Source of the DNA: an uncultured Calothrix sp. | GTDB lineage: Bacteria > Cyanobacteriota > Cyanobacteriia > Cyanobacteriales > Nostocaceae | Assembly (NCBI GenBank): GCA_937973965.1 | Contig: CALJJQ010000121.1 | Coordinates: forward strand, 1 to 56,896 | Direction of reading: 5' to 3' | DNA: 56,896 bases | Shown: in pieces, positions 17,054 through 26,924 of the stretch | Layout: the number at the start of each line of letters is the position of its first letter | How positions within the stretch are numbered: position 1 is the stretch's first letter | Program-made: the position numbers and the translations under genes | Notes under the pieces: model-generated | The model's input: the letters and a program-made list of their open reading frames with translations, nothing else | Database searches by the model: none | Told to the model about the DNA's origin: nothing

Positions 17054-18061
17054 TCACTCTGTTTCTAGATGTATTTTCTCCTCTACATTCTGTACTCTTG
17101 CAATTAATTTTCCAACTTGCTGAGTACCTTGGGATGGTTCAAAAGTAAGGGGGAATTTGCCCTTAGTTAACATCCTCAGACCTAAAGGAGCAATACCTAG
17201 TAAACCCTTAAGGTCACGTCCGTTATGACCTACGACTCGGAGTGCAAATTTACGCTCATCGATCCAACCACCTTTTTTCACCAAGTCAATCATAACCTTA
17301 CGGTGACGGATGGTTCGACTACTACTCGCGTCTTTTTTGGCTAAAATTTCCTGCTTGATTTTGGTGATTTGATCCATTGGGTCTACCCCCATTGGACAGA
17401 CTTCGTTGCAGTAGTAGCAGCGTGTGCAGCCCCAAACACCGCTTTCTGTGTCATTATACCGCTCTAATCGGTTTTGAGTATCATTGTCGCGGGAATCTGC
17501 TATCATCCGATAGGCTTTGGCTAAAGCGTGGGGACCGACAAATTTGGGGTTAACTTCACGAGCATTGCACTCGGAATAACAAGCACCACACATAATACAA
17601 TTACCAGTTTTATCAAGTTGCGATCGCTCTGCGGGTGTTTGCAAAAATTCTCTTTCTGGTATTTTTCTACCTGCGGTACTAACGTAGGGTGCTACGGCTT
17701 CTAGATTGTCCCAAAAACTGGACATGTCAACAATTAAATCCTTAATCACCGGAAAATTACCTAGGGGAGCAACGGTAATTTCTGGTATGCCATCGGGATT
17801 TTTGGTCGCAAAACCTTGACTGATTTCGTTACCGACATTTTCTTTACAAGCAAGGGAAGAACGACCATTAATTCTCATGGCACAACTTCCACAAATGGTA
17901 TTGCGACAATTCTTCCGAAAACTTAATGTTCCATCTAAATCCCATTTTATCCGGTTTAAACAATCTAATATTGTATTTCCCGGTTCAATATCGAGAATGT
18001 AAGTTTGCGCTTTCGGTGTTTTACCGGTTTGCTGTCTGGTAATCTTAAATCTTACTTCCAT
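17054..18061 (-). CDS. sdhB: succinate dehydrogenase/fumarate reductase iron-sulfur subunit
   Basis: A 335-residue SdhB/FrdB, which passes electrons from the flavoprotein to the quinone site in the thylakoid or plasma membrane. The 2Fe-2S domain has CRNTICGSC plus a downstream C (Cys 52, 57, 60, 72). The C-terminal ferredoxin domain has CIMCGACYSEC (155-165) and CTRCYYCNEVCP, which hold the second and third clusters. I start at 18061 (MEVRFKITRQ); the longer frame adds residues without homology. The C-terminus is about 80 residues longer than E. coli SdhB, as in other cyanobacteria. sdhA is not adjacent, which is normal in this group. Confidence 0.95.
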   Translation of the reverse strand: MEVRFKITRQQTGKTPKAQTYILDIEPGNTILDCLNRIKWDLDGTLSFRKNCRNTICGSCAMRINGRSSLACKENVGNEISQGFATKNPDGIPEITVAPLGNFPVIKDLIVDMSSFWDNLEAVAPYVSTAGRKIPEREFLQTPAERSQLDKTGNCIMCGACYSECNAREVNPKFVGPHALAKAYRMIADSRDNDTQNRLERYNDTESGVWGCTRCYYCNEVCPMGVDPMDQITKIKQEILAKKDASSSRTIRHRKVMIDLVKKGGWIDERKFALRVVGHNGRDLKGLLGIAPLGLRMLTKGKFPLTFEPSQGTQQVGKLIARVQNVEEKIHLETE

Positions 18062-20229
18062 TGATGTAAACCTAGCTGGATACAGAGTGATTAGGGAGTA
18101 GTGATTAAAAAACAAAAATAACTGTATTCCTATTTGGTGATGTTAATAAAATGACATGGGAGACTAATTGCAACAGAAATTAGGGATTTTCTCGTTTTTC
18201 TGCAAAAATCATCAACATACAGACAAACAGACAATAGTCCCTTGATCCACTTTGACAATCAAAATCTCCCAATCACCCATACTAACCTGTCTCCCAAAAA
18301 ACTGAAGACAGTTATTAGCCCAACTTATGACCCTTGATTTTGCTTGATGTTATAAGTATTCCCAATCAATAATCAAGTAACAGCGAATAAACTGTTGATT
18401 TTACTTATAAATAAAATCAATCATGCCATTTGCTCAATGGACATAAAATGGCTAGGCAAAATTAAATATATACTGCCAACTCACAAGTCAGCACTTGTGC
18501 AACAGACGCAGCGTCAAGTCTCTAACTGATCGCCGGAATTCCTCAACTGCAGGAAACATTAGCTCGAGGAAAGACAGAGATTCTGAAGAATGTATGTTTA
18601 ATTTTTGAGTACCACTTGATTTCTGGATTTTGAGCGAGTAAATTATAAACCTTGAAAATACCATCTCACTAAAATTTTGATATATTTTCTCCCCCTGTTC
18701 CCAAAAGTCCCCCGTCAGGTATCAACTCCAAAGTAAAATGGTATAAGGCATTGATTTTCCTTCTATCCCGGAAATTTTTAGGGATTCACTCCAAATATGG
18801 TTGATTGATATTTAGCATAATCATCAACTTATGGATTGGGAGATGAACCCTTAATTCTCATACTTTTTCTCTAAATTAACACGAGTTAGAGGCAGTTTGC
18901 ATCAGTCGGCTTTTTGCTGACAATCACCTGTTTCCACAACGATTTCAGTTCAAAACCCAAGTCCTAGCTCCGTGAAAAAGTAATTGATGATTCCCAATCC
19001 TAGTTTACTTACATATTGGGGTATTCACGTCCAATTAGAGCCATAGCTCAAAATTTGAATGGCCGGAAATTAGCCCAAATATCGAACAGGGTGAAGCTGA
19101 GGGTTGGAAGCTTTTATCCGGATGACTCTGGTAAATGGGACTCATATTTATTTTGCCTTGATTCTAGACCTTTAATTACCCCAGAAGGGACTATAATTTG
19201 CAGCTACAGGACTCAGATTTGAATATAAAACAAAACTTGAGTACCCTTTCTACTTATTACTCCCTGAGTTGAAAGTGAGTAGTGAGTAGGAAATTAGAAG
19301 AAATCATTTTCATACATTCTGGTGTACCCAGTTCATGATGGCTACTCCCTATTACCTTATCCCGTCAGCTAAATTTAAAAATCTGTGCAGGATTCCTATC
19401 GACGATATCATCAGATGACATTATATAGAATTGTTAAATTTGTATCCTCCTGCCGTAACAGAGCAAAAATAAGTTAAGAGGATGGCATACCTAGCTATTT
19501 GACGCTTTCAGTCCAGAAAATAAATTTTTAGACAATCCAGATTGGGATACTAACGCAGAGGGTGTGATATTTCCTGAAAAAAGCTATAGCAATTTTAATT
19601 CAAAATTAAACAACTATTTTGCTATTATTATTTCATGTTACTATTTAATATAAAATACGAAGTAGCATACATCCCAATCAATCGTGGTTCTGCGAATTGA
19701 CTGCGTTGTTTCTTCCAAAGTAGAATACGCGAAAACGCGTGTTTAGTCTTAGGATAAAATATCTTGATACTCAAACAAGTGCGGAAAAATCTGTCCTGAG
19801 ATAAGATTGTCTGGATATGTGGGAAACCCGAAAATATCTGAGACAACTTTGACGGTGCATTAACATTTGAAAATGCATTGATTTACAGATGTCTTGCGCA
19901 TCTTATGGAGCTAGAGTTATGTCAATCGGGAATGGGGTTCTCTGAGTTGAACCGTCACCTGAAGGATAAAAAAATGATTCATTTGCCAAAAGCGAATGAA
20001 GGGTGTGATTGCAGTCAAACCACTACAAACAAACCCAGGAAAGCCAGAAGATTCTCTATTTTTGAGGGAATCACAAATGCGAATCTGGTATTTTTCTGGG
20101 TCAGAATAAAATCATTGATGGAAGGGATTTAGGCACTCTGTACAGGTATGTAAACTTCCTGTGGTAGGTGTAACTAAATGCAACTAAAATTATTAACATT
20201 TGGAGCAAGTTAAGGATACTGAGAGCATA
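18062..20229. other. 2.2-kb gap without a convincing gene
   Basis: The longest empty stretch in the window. Short frames exist: about 18437-18530 (MDIKWLGKIKYILPTHKS...), a shifted continuation IPQLQETLARGKTEILKNV at about 18535-18600, 19016-19222 (TTG start, RKLAQISNRVKLRVG...), 19628-19846 minus, and 19878-20132. The first two together look like a decayed gene, but I cannot name it. No tRNA, tmRNA, RNase P or rRNA signature was recognised. The cyAbrB promoter must lie in its last part. Confidence 0.4.
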
Positions 20230-20643
20230 ATGAGTGAAGCAGCAACTGCGCCATTAACAGGAAAAGCACTGTTGGCGAAAGTAAAAGAACTTTCCAATTT
20301 GCCACGTCGGGAAAGAGCTAGACAATGTGGATATTACACCAAAACCAAAGGTGGTCAGGAGCGCGTTAATTTGACTGATTTTTATGACGCGTTATTGTCT
20401 GCTAGGGGGGTTCCTTTGAGTCCGGAAACACCAAAAGATGGACGTGGACGTGAACCAACCTATCGCGTGAGTGTACATCAGAATGGGCAAATTGTGATTG
20501 GTGCAACTTATACAAAAGCGATGGGTTTGGAACCCGGTGATGAGTTTGAAATTAAGTTGGGATACAAGCACATTCATTTGATTCAAGTCGATAGCGACAA
20601 GAAGCTGAATGAAGCGGAAGTAGATGATGAGGATGAGGAATAA
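20230..20643 (+). CDS. calA: AbrB-like transcriptional regulator, cyAbrB clade A (CalA)
   Basis: A 137-residue DNA-binding protein of the cyAbrB family. It has the cyanobacterial N-terminal segment PLTGKALLAKVKELSNLPRR and RARQCGYYTKTKGGQERVNL, and a C-terminal AbrB-type fold (about 79-120: YRVSVHQNGQIVIGATYTKA, MGLEPGDEFEIKLGYKHIHL), then an acidic tail. These match Anabaena CalA (clade A), which is essential there and acts as a repressor in carbon, nitrogen and stress responses. I start at 20230 (MSEAATAP) rather than at 20200, since the family begins there. It stands alone with a very long upstream region, which may itself be regulatory. Confidence 0.92.
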   Translation: MSEAATAPLTGKALLAKVKELSNLPRRERARQCGYYTKTKGGQERVNLTDFYDALLSARGVPLSPETPKDGRGREPTYRVSVHQNGQIVIGATYTKAMGLEPGDEFEIKLGYKHIHLIQVDSDKKLNEAEVDDEDEE

Positions 20644-21045
20644 TTATATTTATATTGGGTTGGAACTTAACCAGGTGTAAATTTTGGCGAATCCTGCAAA
20701 TATCTGGTTCCAGATTGATAAGTGATTTATCAAATTTTCATCAGCAAAACCTGGGTTAAGCTTCAAGCTGCATTTCTCACAAGTGAACGGTAAACGTGGA
20801 GTAATGGCTTAATTTTCTTTCTAATCCCTAACCCCCATTCCTGAATCCTTGGAAGTTTTACGAATTTGTGAGAAATCCGGGTCAAGCTGGATTTTGACAA
20901 GTGGGTTGTAAGGGTTAGGTACAAGGAATAGTTTTCTCCTATTTTCCACTCCCTATCAAAATAATTTTGACATCTACATATAGATAGGGATTTGGGAAAA
21001 ATGCTGATAAATACAACAGTCAAATTGCAGCTAGCTGATTGCTAG
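20644..21045. other. 402-bp gap, no gene
   Basis: Contains an imperfect stretch of cyanobacterial intergenic repeats (AAACCTGGGTTAAG, CACTCCCTATC) and ends in the hairpin at 21029-21047. Confidence 0.4.
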
Positions 21046-21047
21046 CT
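21029..21047 (+). terminator. hairpin overlapping the nuclease stop codon
   Basis: AGCTAGC-TGATT-GCTAGCT followed by ATTTTTG on the plus strand. It could end a plus-strand transcript from calA, though calA is 385 bases away. Confidence 0.35.
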
Positions 21048-21660
21048 ATTTTTGTTTATTCAGGAAACGCCATTCCCAGGGATTAACAAATTTGGAGTCT
21101 CCCCAAACACCGATTTTGGCTTGTTTGGCTTTGGCTTCGCTAGTTTCGAGAATGGTGCGACTAGGACATTTGTTGAGATAGGGATGGTAAACTTTGGCTA
21201 ATCCTTCCTGGAGTAAAACCTGCTGAACAAAAGTACCATTAGGGAGACGAACTTCAGCGACTTTTCGTCCATATTTATCATTATCGGTTGTAGTCAGAAT
21301 TACGCGATCACCACCTTGTTTGATAAGTTCTTCTAACCGCGCTTGAGCTTTCGCTCCCCATTGAAATTGGTTTTTGTCACTGCTATTTCGGCGATCGCGT
21401 TCTTTTTGGGAGTGGGGAATTTCGGGTGCATCAATACAAGCAAGACGAACTGTCACCCGATTACCGGATTGATCGATGACTCGAATCGTATCACCATCAC
21501 TAACCCGCTCCACGCGATCGCCCTTGGTGACAAAGCGATCGCACCCACTCAAATTGAGAGCGATCGCAGCTATCATTAAGCAGATAATAAATTGAGATAT
21601 TCGTATCCTCAAGCTGATTCCTGGAAAAATGTGAAGTACAGAAGACAGGATACAGGACAT
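21046..21660 (-). CDS. secreted thermonuclease-like protein (SNase fold)
   Basis: A 204-residue exported nuclease of the staphylococcal-nuclease family. The leader has a hydrophobic segment ending in LNLSGC, a likely lipobox, after which the SNase core reads RVSDGDTIRV (Asp for Ca2+), VRLACIDAPEIPH (with Arg and Asp), KYGRKVAEVRLPNG and LLQEGLAKVYHPY, with the conserved Arg and Glu residues in place. Cleaves DNA/RNA outside the cytosol. The true start is uncertain: ATG at 21660 gives a long leader, while an internal TTG (LRIRISQFI) gives a compact lipoprotein signal. Confidence 0.88.
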   Translation of the reverse strand: MSCILSSVLHIFPGISLRIRISQFIICLMIAAIALNLSGCDRFVTKGDRVERVSDGDTIRVIDQSGNRVTVRLACIDAPEIPHSQKERDRRNSSDKNQFQWGAKAQARLEELIKQGGDRVILTTTDNDKYGRKVAEVRLPNGTFVQQVLLQEGLAKVYHPYLNKCPSRTILETSEAKAKQAKIGVWGDSKFVNPWEWRFLNKQK

Positions 21661-21671
21661 AGCAAGACAAT

Positions 21672-22448
21672 TTAAAGAGAAATTTGCTGTTTGTGGGGAA
21701 TTTTTAAAGGTTTGAGGGGTGTGGGTGAGTCGGGGGAATCACTAACTGGTGCAATGATTTGTAAGCTTGTCAATGCAGTCTCTCGAACAACGGTTTCCCT
21801 TTCTTGGGTGAGCAATAGATGTAAGCAGTCTATAATAGTTTGTCTGGTATCCCCATCAACCTGCATCCGTTCGACTAATTTTGTCACTTGACGGATGGCT
21901 ACCAAACGCTTGAGGGGGTCTGAAGCAGTTAAATTTTGTAATATTTCATCAACTTTATGATCCGCATCGCGACCGTAGGTATTCGCCAGTTGCCAAATCA
22001 AAAGGATTAAAATTAAAATGCTTGCCAACCCCTGAATGATGATTGCCGTAGCTGCCCAATGATGATTTAATTCTAACCAAGTGGAAACACCAGCATAACA
22101 GCTAACCACACCAATTCCACCACTGAGGACAGCAACTAAAATGCGACGATTAGGGCTATAGATAAATTTACGAATTTCCAGCCAAAATTTCTGCCACTGC
22201 CATTCTTGGAGTGAATAGGCAAACACCATTGTCCCCAAACCAACACCAAGAGCCAATAGCAGTTTCCAATCCCATACCCCCATTGCGACAATGAGGGTGA
22301 CTAGACCCAGGGAACCACCCGGACCTTGGAAACGCTTGAGCAGTTTGATGGGGTAACTACGATTCTTGACTCCACCTTTAAAGGTATTTAATTTCCAATT
22401 TGGTATATACTTAGTAATTTGTCGCCACGATGACGAAGCCTGTGCCAC
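21672..22448 (-). CDS. membrane protein with armadillo-like C-terminal region
   Basis: A 258-residue protein known to me as a cyanobacterial conserved hypothetical. The N-terminal half carries about four hydrophobic segments (50-80, 105-125 and 130-155 region: LVTLIVAMGVWDWKLLLALG, ILVAVLSGGIGVVSCYAG, AIIIQGLASILILILLIW). The C-terminal part (about 165-235) is helical: DPLKRLVAIRQVTKLVERM, DCLHLLLTQERETVVRETAL, with the leucine/alanine spacing of two HEAT/armadillo repeats. It precedes the nuclease gene with an 11-base gap on the same strand, so co-transcription is likely. No function assigned. Confidence 0.8.
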   Translation of the reverse strand: MAQASSSWRQITKYIPNWKLNTFKGGVKNRSYPIKLLKRFQGPGGSLGLVTLIVAMGVWDWKLLLALGVGLGTMVFAYSLQEWQWQKFWLEIRKFIYSPNRRILVAVLSGGIGVVSCYAGVSTWLELNHHWAATAIIIQGLASILILILLIWQLANTYGRDADHKVDEILQNLTASDPLKRLVAIRQVTKLVERMQVDGDTRQTIIDCLHLLLTQERETVVRETALTSLQIIAPVSDSPDSPTPLKPLKIPHKQQISL

Positions 22449-22552
22449 TGTGTTTACCTACTTAACTAGCAAATTTATCCAGTTTAATAATATATAGCTT
22501 TTGCCTGAAAATTCCGATTTTGGCAAGTCCTAATCGGATCAATTCAAGAAAA

Positions 22553-23119
22553 TCAACGACAAAAACTAAAATCATCAACGGTAAATTGCCCATTTAGCAC
22601 ACTAAAGGTAACAGCATGAATCTCTGGTGCTTGAACTTGGACTAGCATATTCGGAGGAACCGATGAGTTGGAGTTGGCCAAATTCGCACCTACAAGTATC
22701 GACCGATCCACAAGTTGGCGATCGCGATTATAGGCTGACATTTCTAAGCGTTGGGAACTGGTCACAAAAGCCTTGACTATTTTGACGGGTTGCAAAAAAT
22801 TGACCTGAATTAATCCGCAATTCGGTGCCGCTAACAAAACTATATTACCGGAAGCCGCAGGAAATGCGGGATTAGAAGGATGAATCGCAATGCAATTTTC
22901 AAATATTACACCAACATCTGCGTATTGTTGGGTGACTACTTCAAAACATCTTAGGGTTTCTAGATTTAAGCAGATATATTCAAAATTATCTGAGTCCTTT
23001 AATTCTGGATGGCTGGAAATATCATGATTTTTGACCGCAAAACCCAATTTATCCTTTGCGAGAGAGGATAATTGCCGATTTTCTAAAATAGGAATATCAA
23101 GACTACCCTGCTTCAGCAT
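22553..23119 (-). CDS. hypothetical protein
   Basis: A 188-residue protein with mixed strand-like composition and no signal peptide or membrane segment. The middle part reads YADVGVIFENCIAIHPSNPAF and GLIQVNFLQPVKIVKAFVTS, followed by RLEMSAYNRDRQLVDRSI, which resembles a carbohydrate-binding-like jelly roll of the kind seen in PEP-CTERM-type proteins. There is no sorting motif at the C-terminus. I do not recognise the family. It is upstream of the membrane protein gene on the same strand. Confidence 0.75.
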   Translation of the reverse strand: MLKQGSLDIPILENRQLSSLAKDKLGFAVKNHDISSHPELKDSDNFEYICLNLETLRCFEVVTQQYADVGVIFENCIAIHPSNPAFPAASGNIVLLAAPNCGLIQVNFLQPVKIVKAFVTSSQRLEMSAYNRDRQLVDRSILVGANLANSNSSVPPNMLVQVQAPEIHAVTFSVLNGQFTVDDFSFCR

Positions 23120-24111
23120 TGTTCTACTACTTGTGTGTTTAATTACATCAATTTTTCTAATTCGGAAATATAATATGTGGCTTGGAATGTGGTTTGCATG
23201 GGCTAGATAGTATCTTTATTGACTATTCGTGAAATTTCCCTTTCTTCCTAGAAGTCATTTGTATCTGGTTGTTAAACAAGCTATATTGATGGAGATGATT
23301 ATTGTATATTATCATACTTTGTGGCTACTTAAGCAATCAAGCGATATTGTTTTAATTTTTACTTACAGATATACAAATAATAGTAGATATCACCAGGATA
23401 GAGGGGGGATTTGCCACTAAAAAACATGAAAACTTTACAACCTAAAAATTTAATTTCATAATTACTTTGTTTCAGTATTAATGAATTTATGTTTAAGGTA
23501 GACAGGAAGGGGAAAACTAACGTAATTTGGTGAAATCACGGCAAAGCTGAGGTAATGGCAAAGTCAAAAATGAGTAAAAAATCTATAATAACTTGATAAA
23601 GAAGCGTTAAAATTGGCTATTTTAATTACACATTCCGATGGGCATATTACGGAAAATAATCCGGGCTGCATTCGGAAAAATCGCGAATATCAAGAAAATT
23701 TGACACAGCAGTCAAAGTACTAAATTCGGAGATTTACTTGCTTAATTAAGTAGGGAATGGGGAGTAGAGAGTAGTTTTAGTCTTTGGCAAGTCAGGGTGT
23801 ATTTCCGACGGAGGGAAAACCACTTTCATGTGGTTTTGTTATCAGCGGTACATGTTGGATATTTCCCATTCCCTATTGCCATCTCAAAGGGTGATTTGAC
23901 GATCAAAATCAAAAATCGGTCTCAGTTTGTATGTCTCACTTCCAAAACGAGGGTTGAATATTTCCCTGTAATAGCAAATTAGAAAAAAGAAGGCGACAAA
24001 TGGAAAGGCATAACCCTTGTTTAACAAGAACTTCCCAATCCATAGACACTCAGCATGACTTTTGCTTACCCCGCATTTCTCACAAAACCCTAAAACTCAT
24101 AGGGATAGTTC

Positions 24112-24140
24112 GTAAAGACGACCCGTCGGGTCGTCTTTAC
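24112..24140. repeat. AGACG..CGTCT palindrome, ACCCG variant
   Basis: GTAAAGACGACCCG-T-CGGGTCGTCTTTAC: a perfect long inverted repeat of about 14 bp per arm. Confidence 0.8.
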
Positions 24141-24282
24141 AGGGAGTAGTGTAGATGCTACGCGTTTAGTCTGCGACAACGCTGCGCGTACCCGTAGGGT
24201 GTAGAAGGAGAATCAATCAGTTATTCAAGGCTCACAACTTACTTGTGAGGAATCCAGGTTCCCCATACCTAAAATAAAGGGT

Positions 24283-24308
24283 AATCCAAAATCCAAAATC
24301 CAAAATCT
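24283..24308. repeat. AATCCAAA heptamer array
   Basis: Three to four units of AATCCAA in the gap after the amidohydrolase stop. Not at a start codon. Confidence 0.75.
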
Positions 24309-24342
24309 GATTTAGGGCATAAATTTGAGATGGGAATGAAGA

Positions 24343-25746
24343 TCAATTTGATAAACCCATCACAAATCGGTAATGGGGTTCTAACTCCATCGCTGTTTGC
24401 GATTGACGCATTGTTTGCCATTGGCTGTGGTTAAATAAAGCTTGTCGCAATTCATCCACATCAATGGTGGTGACTTGACCATGACTCACAACCTGTTTAC
24501 CGTTGACCCAGACACTATCAACAGCACGACTGGGACGACCGAGAACGAGTAAACCGATGGGGTCTGTACGGGGAAGTAAAGACAAATTGGTTAAATCGTA
24601 GGTGACTAAATCAGCTTGTTTACCGATATCTAGAGTTCCGAGGTGGTTTCCCATATTCAGACCGATTGCACCACCTTGAGCGGCTATTTGCACCGCATCA
24701 TAGGGGGTAATCCAGTTGCGGTAATCCATATCGGTGATATTATGGAGGATGGAGCCGATTTTGATGGCTTCCAGTAAATCTTGGGAGTCATTGCTAGATG
24801 CACCATCACAGCCAAAACTGATATTGACACCTGCTTGGCGGTACTTGAGAATGGGAGCGATACCGCTTCCTAGACGGAGGTTACTCAGGGGATTGTGAAC
24901 AACCGTCGATTTTGTTGTGGCTAAAATTTCGATATCACCATCGCTCAAATGAACGCAATGGGCTAGGGAAGTACGATAATCTAAATAGCCGATGCGTTGG
25001 AGATGTTCTACAGCTGTACATCCGTATTTCTCCTGAGCGAGTTTTTCCTGGGCTTTGGTTTCCAACAGGTGGGAATGGCGGCACAGGTCATATTTTTGAC
25101 TAAGTTCGATACATCCAGTAAATAAGGCATCGGTACAAAGTTGAATACCTGTGGGTGCGACGAGAATACTGACTCCATTTACCGGATTATGGAACTGCTG
25201 GACGGCAGTTTCGATAATATCCAGGGTCGCTTGGGTAGAACGAAAATAGGGTTCATGGTTTTGGCTAGTATTTCCAGAGGGTATACTAGCCGTGATCGAC
25301 TCATCCTGGATCAGGGGAGCGATAAAAGCCCGAATTCCCACCTCTTGGTAAGCACGCACTGCGGTGGCGATGGTTTCTAATTCTTTTCCGGGGATTAAAA
25401 CTAGATGATCGACCACACTGGTTCCCCCAGACAGCAAAGTTTCCACTGCGGTTCCCAGAGCGCTTAAATAAACCTGGGATAAATCCAAGGGGGCAAAATC
25501 ATATAATTCTGCTAGCCATAGTTCCAGGGGATACATGGACATGATACCCCGTTGCCACATTTCCGAAGAATGGGTATGGGCATTGATAAAACCGGGTAAA
25601 AGCAACTTATTTGTGGCATCTATGACCGTACCAAGGGGTTGCAAATCAGTACCGATAGCGGAGATTTGCTGGTGAGAAATAATCAAATCTTGATGAAGAT
25701 ACCGATTGTCAACGGTAGTTAGGGCATTTTTGATTGTATAGTTCAC
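24343..25746 (-). CDS. TRZ/ATZ-family amidohydrolase (deaminase-like)
   Basis: A 467-residue metal-dependent hydrolase of the amidohydrolase superfamily, close to the TRZ/ATZ, SAH/MTA deaminase and guanine deaminase group. Metal and catalytic motifs: LLPGFINAHTHSSE (HxH), SHLLET (His, Glu), AHCVHLSD, then NPLSNLRLGSGIAP, and SFGCDGASSNDSQD (Asp). The flanking beta sandwich starts MNYTIKNALTTVD and ends with a GKQADLVTYDL stretch. It is divergent from the cysteine hydrolase gene (142-bp gap), and the two may share regulation. The substrate is probably a ring amine or chlorinated/aminated heterocycle; this is inferred from the family. Confidence 0.9.
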   Translation of the reverse strand: MNYTIKNALTTVDNRYLHQDLIISHQQISAIGTDLQPLGTVIDATNKLLLPGFINAHTHSSEMWQRGIMSMYPLELWLAELYDFAPLDLSQVYLSALGTAVETLLSGGTSVVDHLVLIPGKELETIATAVRAYQEVGIRAFIAPLIQDESITASIPSGNTSQNHEPYFRSTQATLDIIETAVQQFHNPVNGVSILVAPTGIQLCTDALFTGCIELSQKYDLCRHSHLLETKAQEKLAQEKYGCTAVEHLQRIGYLDYRTSLAHCVHLSDGDIEILATTKSTVVHNPLSNLRLGSGIAPILKYRQAGVNISFGCDGASSNDSQDLLEAIKIGSILHNITDMDYRNWITPYDAVQIAAQGGAIGLNMGNHLGTLDIGKQADLVTYDLTNLSLLPRTDPIGLLVLGRPSRAVDSVWVNGKQVVSHGQVTTIDVDELRQALFNHSQWQTMRQSQTAMELEPHYRFVMGLSN

Positions 25747-25888
25747 AATATTTAACCTTGAGTAGATGAATAAAACCGCCAGGAAACGGTATTTTCAAGT
25801 TAAAAAATAAAAAGAATTACTCATCAAGAATAGCTTTATTTGAGATATCGACTAAGAAACCATTGGTGGAATCGAATTATATCAATTT

Positions 25889-26668
25889 ATGAATTTACCA
25901 TTACGGAAACTAGGAATTAGTCCCAATGCTTGGACAGTGAATCAGGCGATCGCAGATATTACCCGTCCACCCCTTGACCCCCATCCGGTGACTCTAATGA
26001 CGGAAACCAAGCAATTACGGGTGGATTTAGCCAAAACCGCCATCCTGGTGATTGATATGCAAAATGATTTCTGCCATCCCGATGGTTGGTTATCCCATAT
26101 TGGGGTAGATGTCACCCCTGCGCGTCAACCAATTCAACCATTGCAAAGGTTACTGCCGATTTTGAGGGGTGCGAATGTTCCCGTAATTTGGGTGAATTGG
26201 GGAAATCGTCCCGATTTACGCAATTTAAGTGCTGCCACTCTCCACGTTTACAATCCTACAGGTGCAGGGGTGGGAGTAGGCGATCGCTTACCAAAAAATA
26301 ATGCCCCTGTACTCATAAAAAATAGTTGGGCTGCGGCAATTGTGGATGAATTAGAACCAAAACCAGAGGATATTTATGTGGATAAATATCGCATGAGCGG
26401 GTTTTGGGATACACCCCTGGATAGTATTTTACGTAATTTGGGGCGCACAACGTTATTATTTGCTGGAGTCAATGCCGACCAGTGTGTGATGACCACATTA
26501 CAGGATGCAAATTTTTTCGGCTATGACTGCATCCTGATTAAAGATTGTACTGCAACAACTTCACCGGAATATTGTTTACAAGCGACTTTTTATAATGTGA
26601 ATCAATGTTTTGGTTTTATGACTAATTCAGATGAGATTTGTCGGAGTTTGCAGACCAAATCAACTTGA
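25889..26668 (+). CDS. cysteine hydrolase (isochorismatase-like)
   Basis: A 259-residue enzyme of the cysteine hydrolase/isochorismatase superfamily. The catalytic triad is visible: Asp56 in LVIDMQNDF, Lys166 in YVDKYRMSGF, Cys199 in GVNADQCVMTT. The cis-peptide region and the C-terminal segment FGYDCILIKDCTATTSP are typical. With a nearby TRZ/ATZ amidohydrolase and a cupin, hydrolysis of an amide or ureide (as in biuret or ureidoacrylate hydrolases) is more likely than isochorismate cleavage. That is inference from context. The first 30 residues are an extra N-terminal extension. Confidence 0.9.
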   Translation: MNLPLRKLGISPNAWTVNQAIADITRPPLDPHPVTLMTETKQLRVDLAKTAILVIDMQNDFCHPDGWLSHIGVDVTPARQPIQPLQRLLPILRGANVPVIWVNWGNRPDLRNLSAATLHVYNPTGAGVGVGDRLPKNNAPVLIKNSWAAAIVDELEPKPEDIYVDKYRMSGFWDTPLDSILRNLGRTTLLFAGVNADQCVMTTLQDANFFGYDCILIKDCTATTSPEYCLQATFYNVNQCFGFMTNSDEICRSLQTKST

Positions 26669-26768
26669 GTGGTACGTTGTCGAAAGAAATAATTGGTATT
26701 AATTTCAATAGCAAACGGCGATAGTTGACTTTTGTTTGTTAGAGTAATCCAATTTAATAATTTTAATA

Positions 26769-26850
26769 ATTATCCAATTTTTTCTTGTGAAACAGGCATC
26801 CCCGCCTGTATTTTCCGGCAAGATGCCCAAACTAGAGGGTATTTTATTTT
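26769..26850. repeat. interspersed GGCAAGATGCC-type repeat
   Basis: AACAGGCATCCCCGCCTG and CCGGCAAGATGCCC, imperfectly paired (GGCATC / GATGCC). A common cyanobacterial interspersed element; it lies in the cupin upstream region. Confidence 0.55.
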
Positions 26851-26924
26851 CTGGAATTCCTTTAACCCTTAACTGTATTCTGTCTCCTGTATTCTTAGTT
26901 TCTAACTTCAAGGTGCTATTGATA

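Larger units (their letters stand above)
23120..24342. other. 1.2-kb gap, repeats only
   Basis: AT-rich. Holds the AGACGACCCG palindrome at 24112-24140, ATGCTACGCGTTTAGTCTGCG-type repeat fragments at about 24154-24200 and an AATCCAAA heptamer array at 24283-24308. Frames at 23229-23420 and 23797-23982 lack ribosome sites and motifs and are not called. Confidence 0.5.

Noticed and set aside
19016-19222. 68-codon plus-strand frame
   Set aside because: TTG start, no ribosome site, not recognisable; mentioned only as possible gene debris.
23229-23982. Two frames of 61-63 codons
   Set aside because: No ribosome site and no motif; they lie in repeat-rich, AT-rich DNA.
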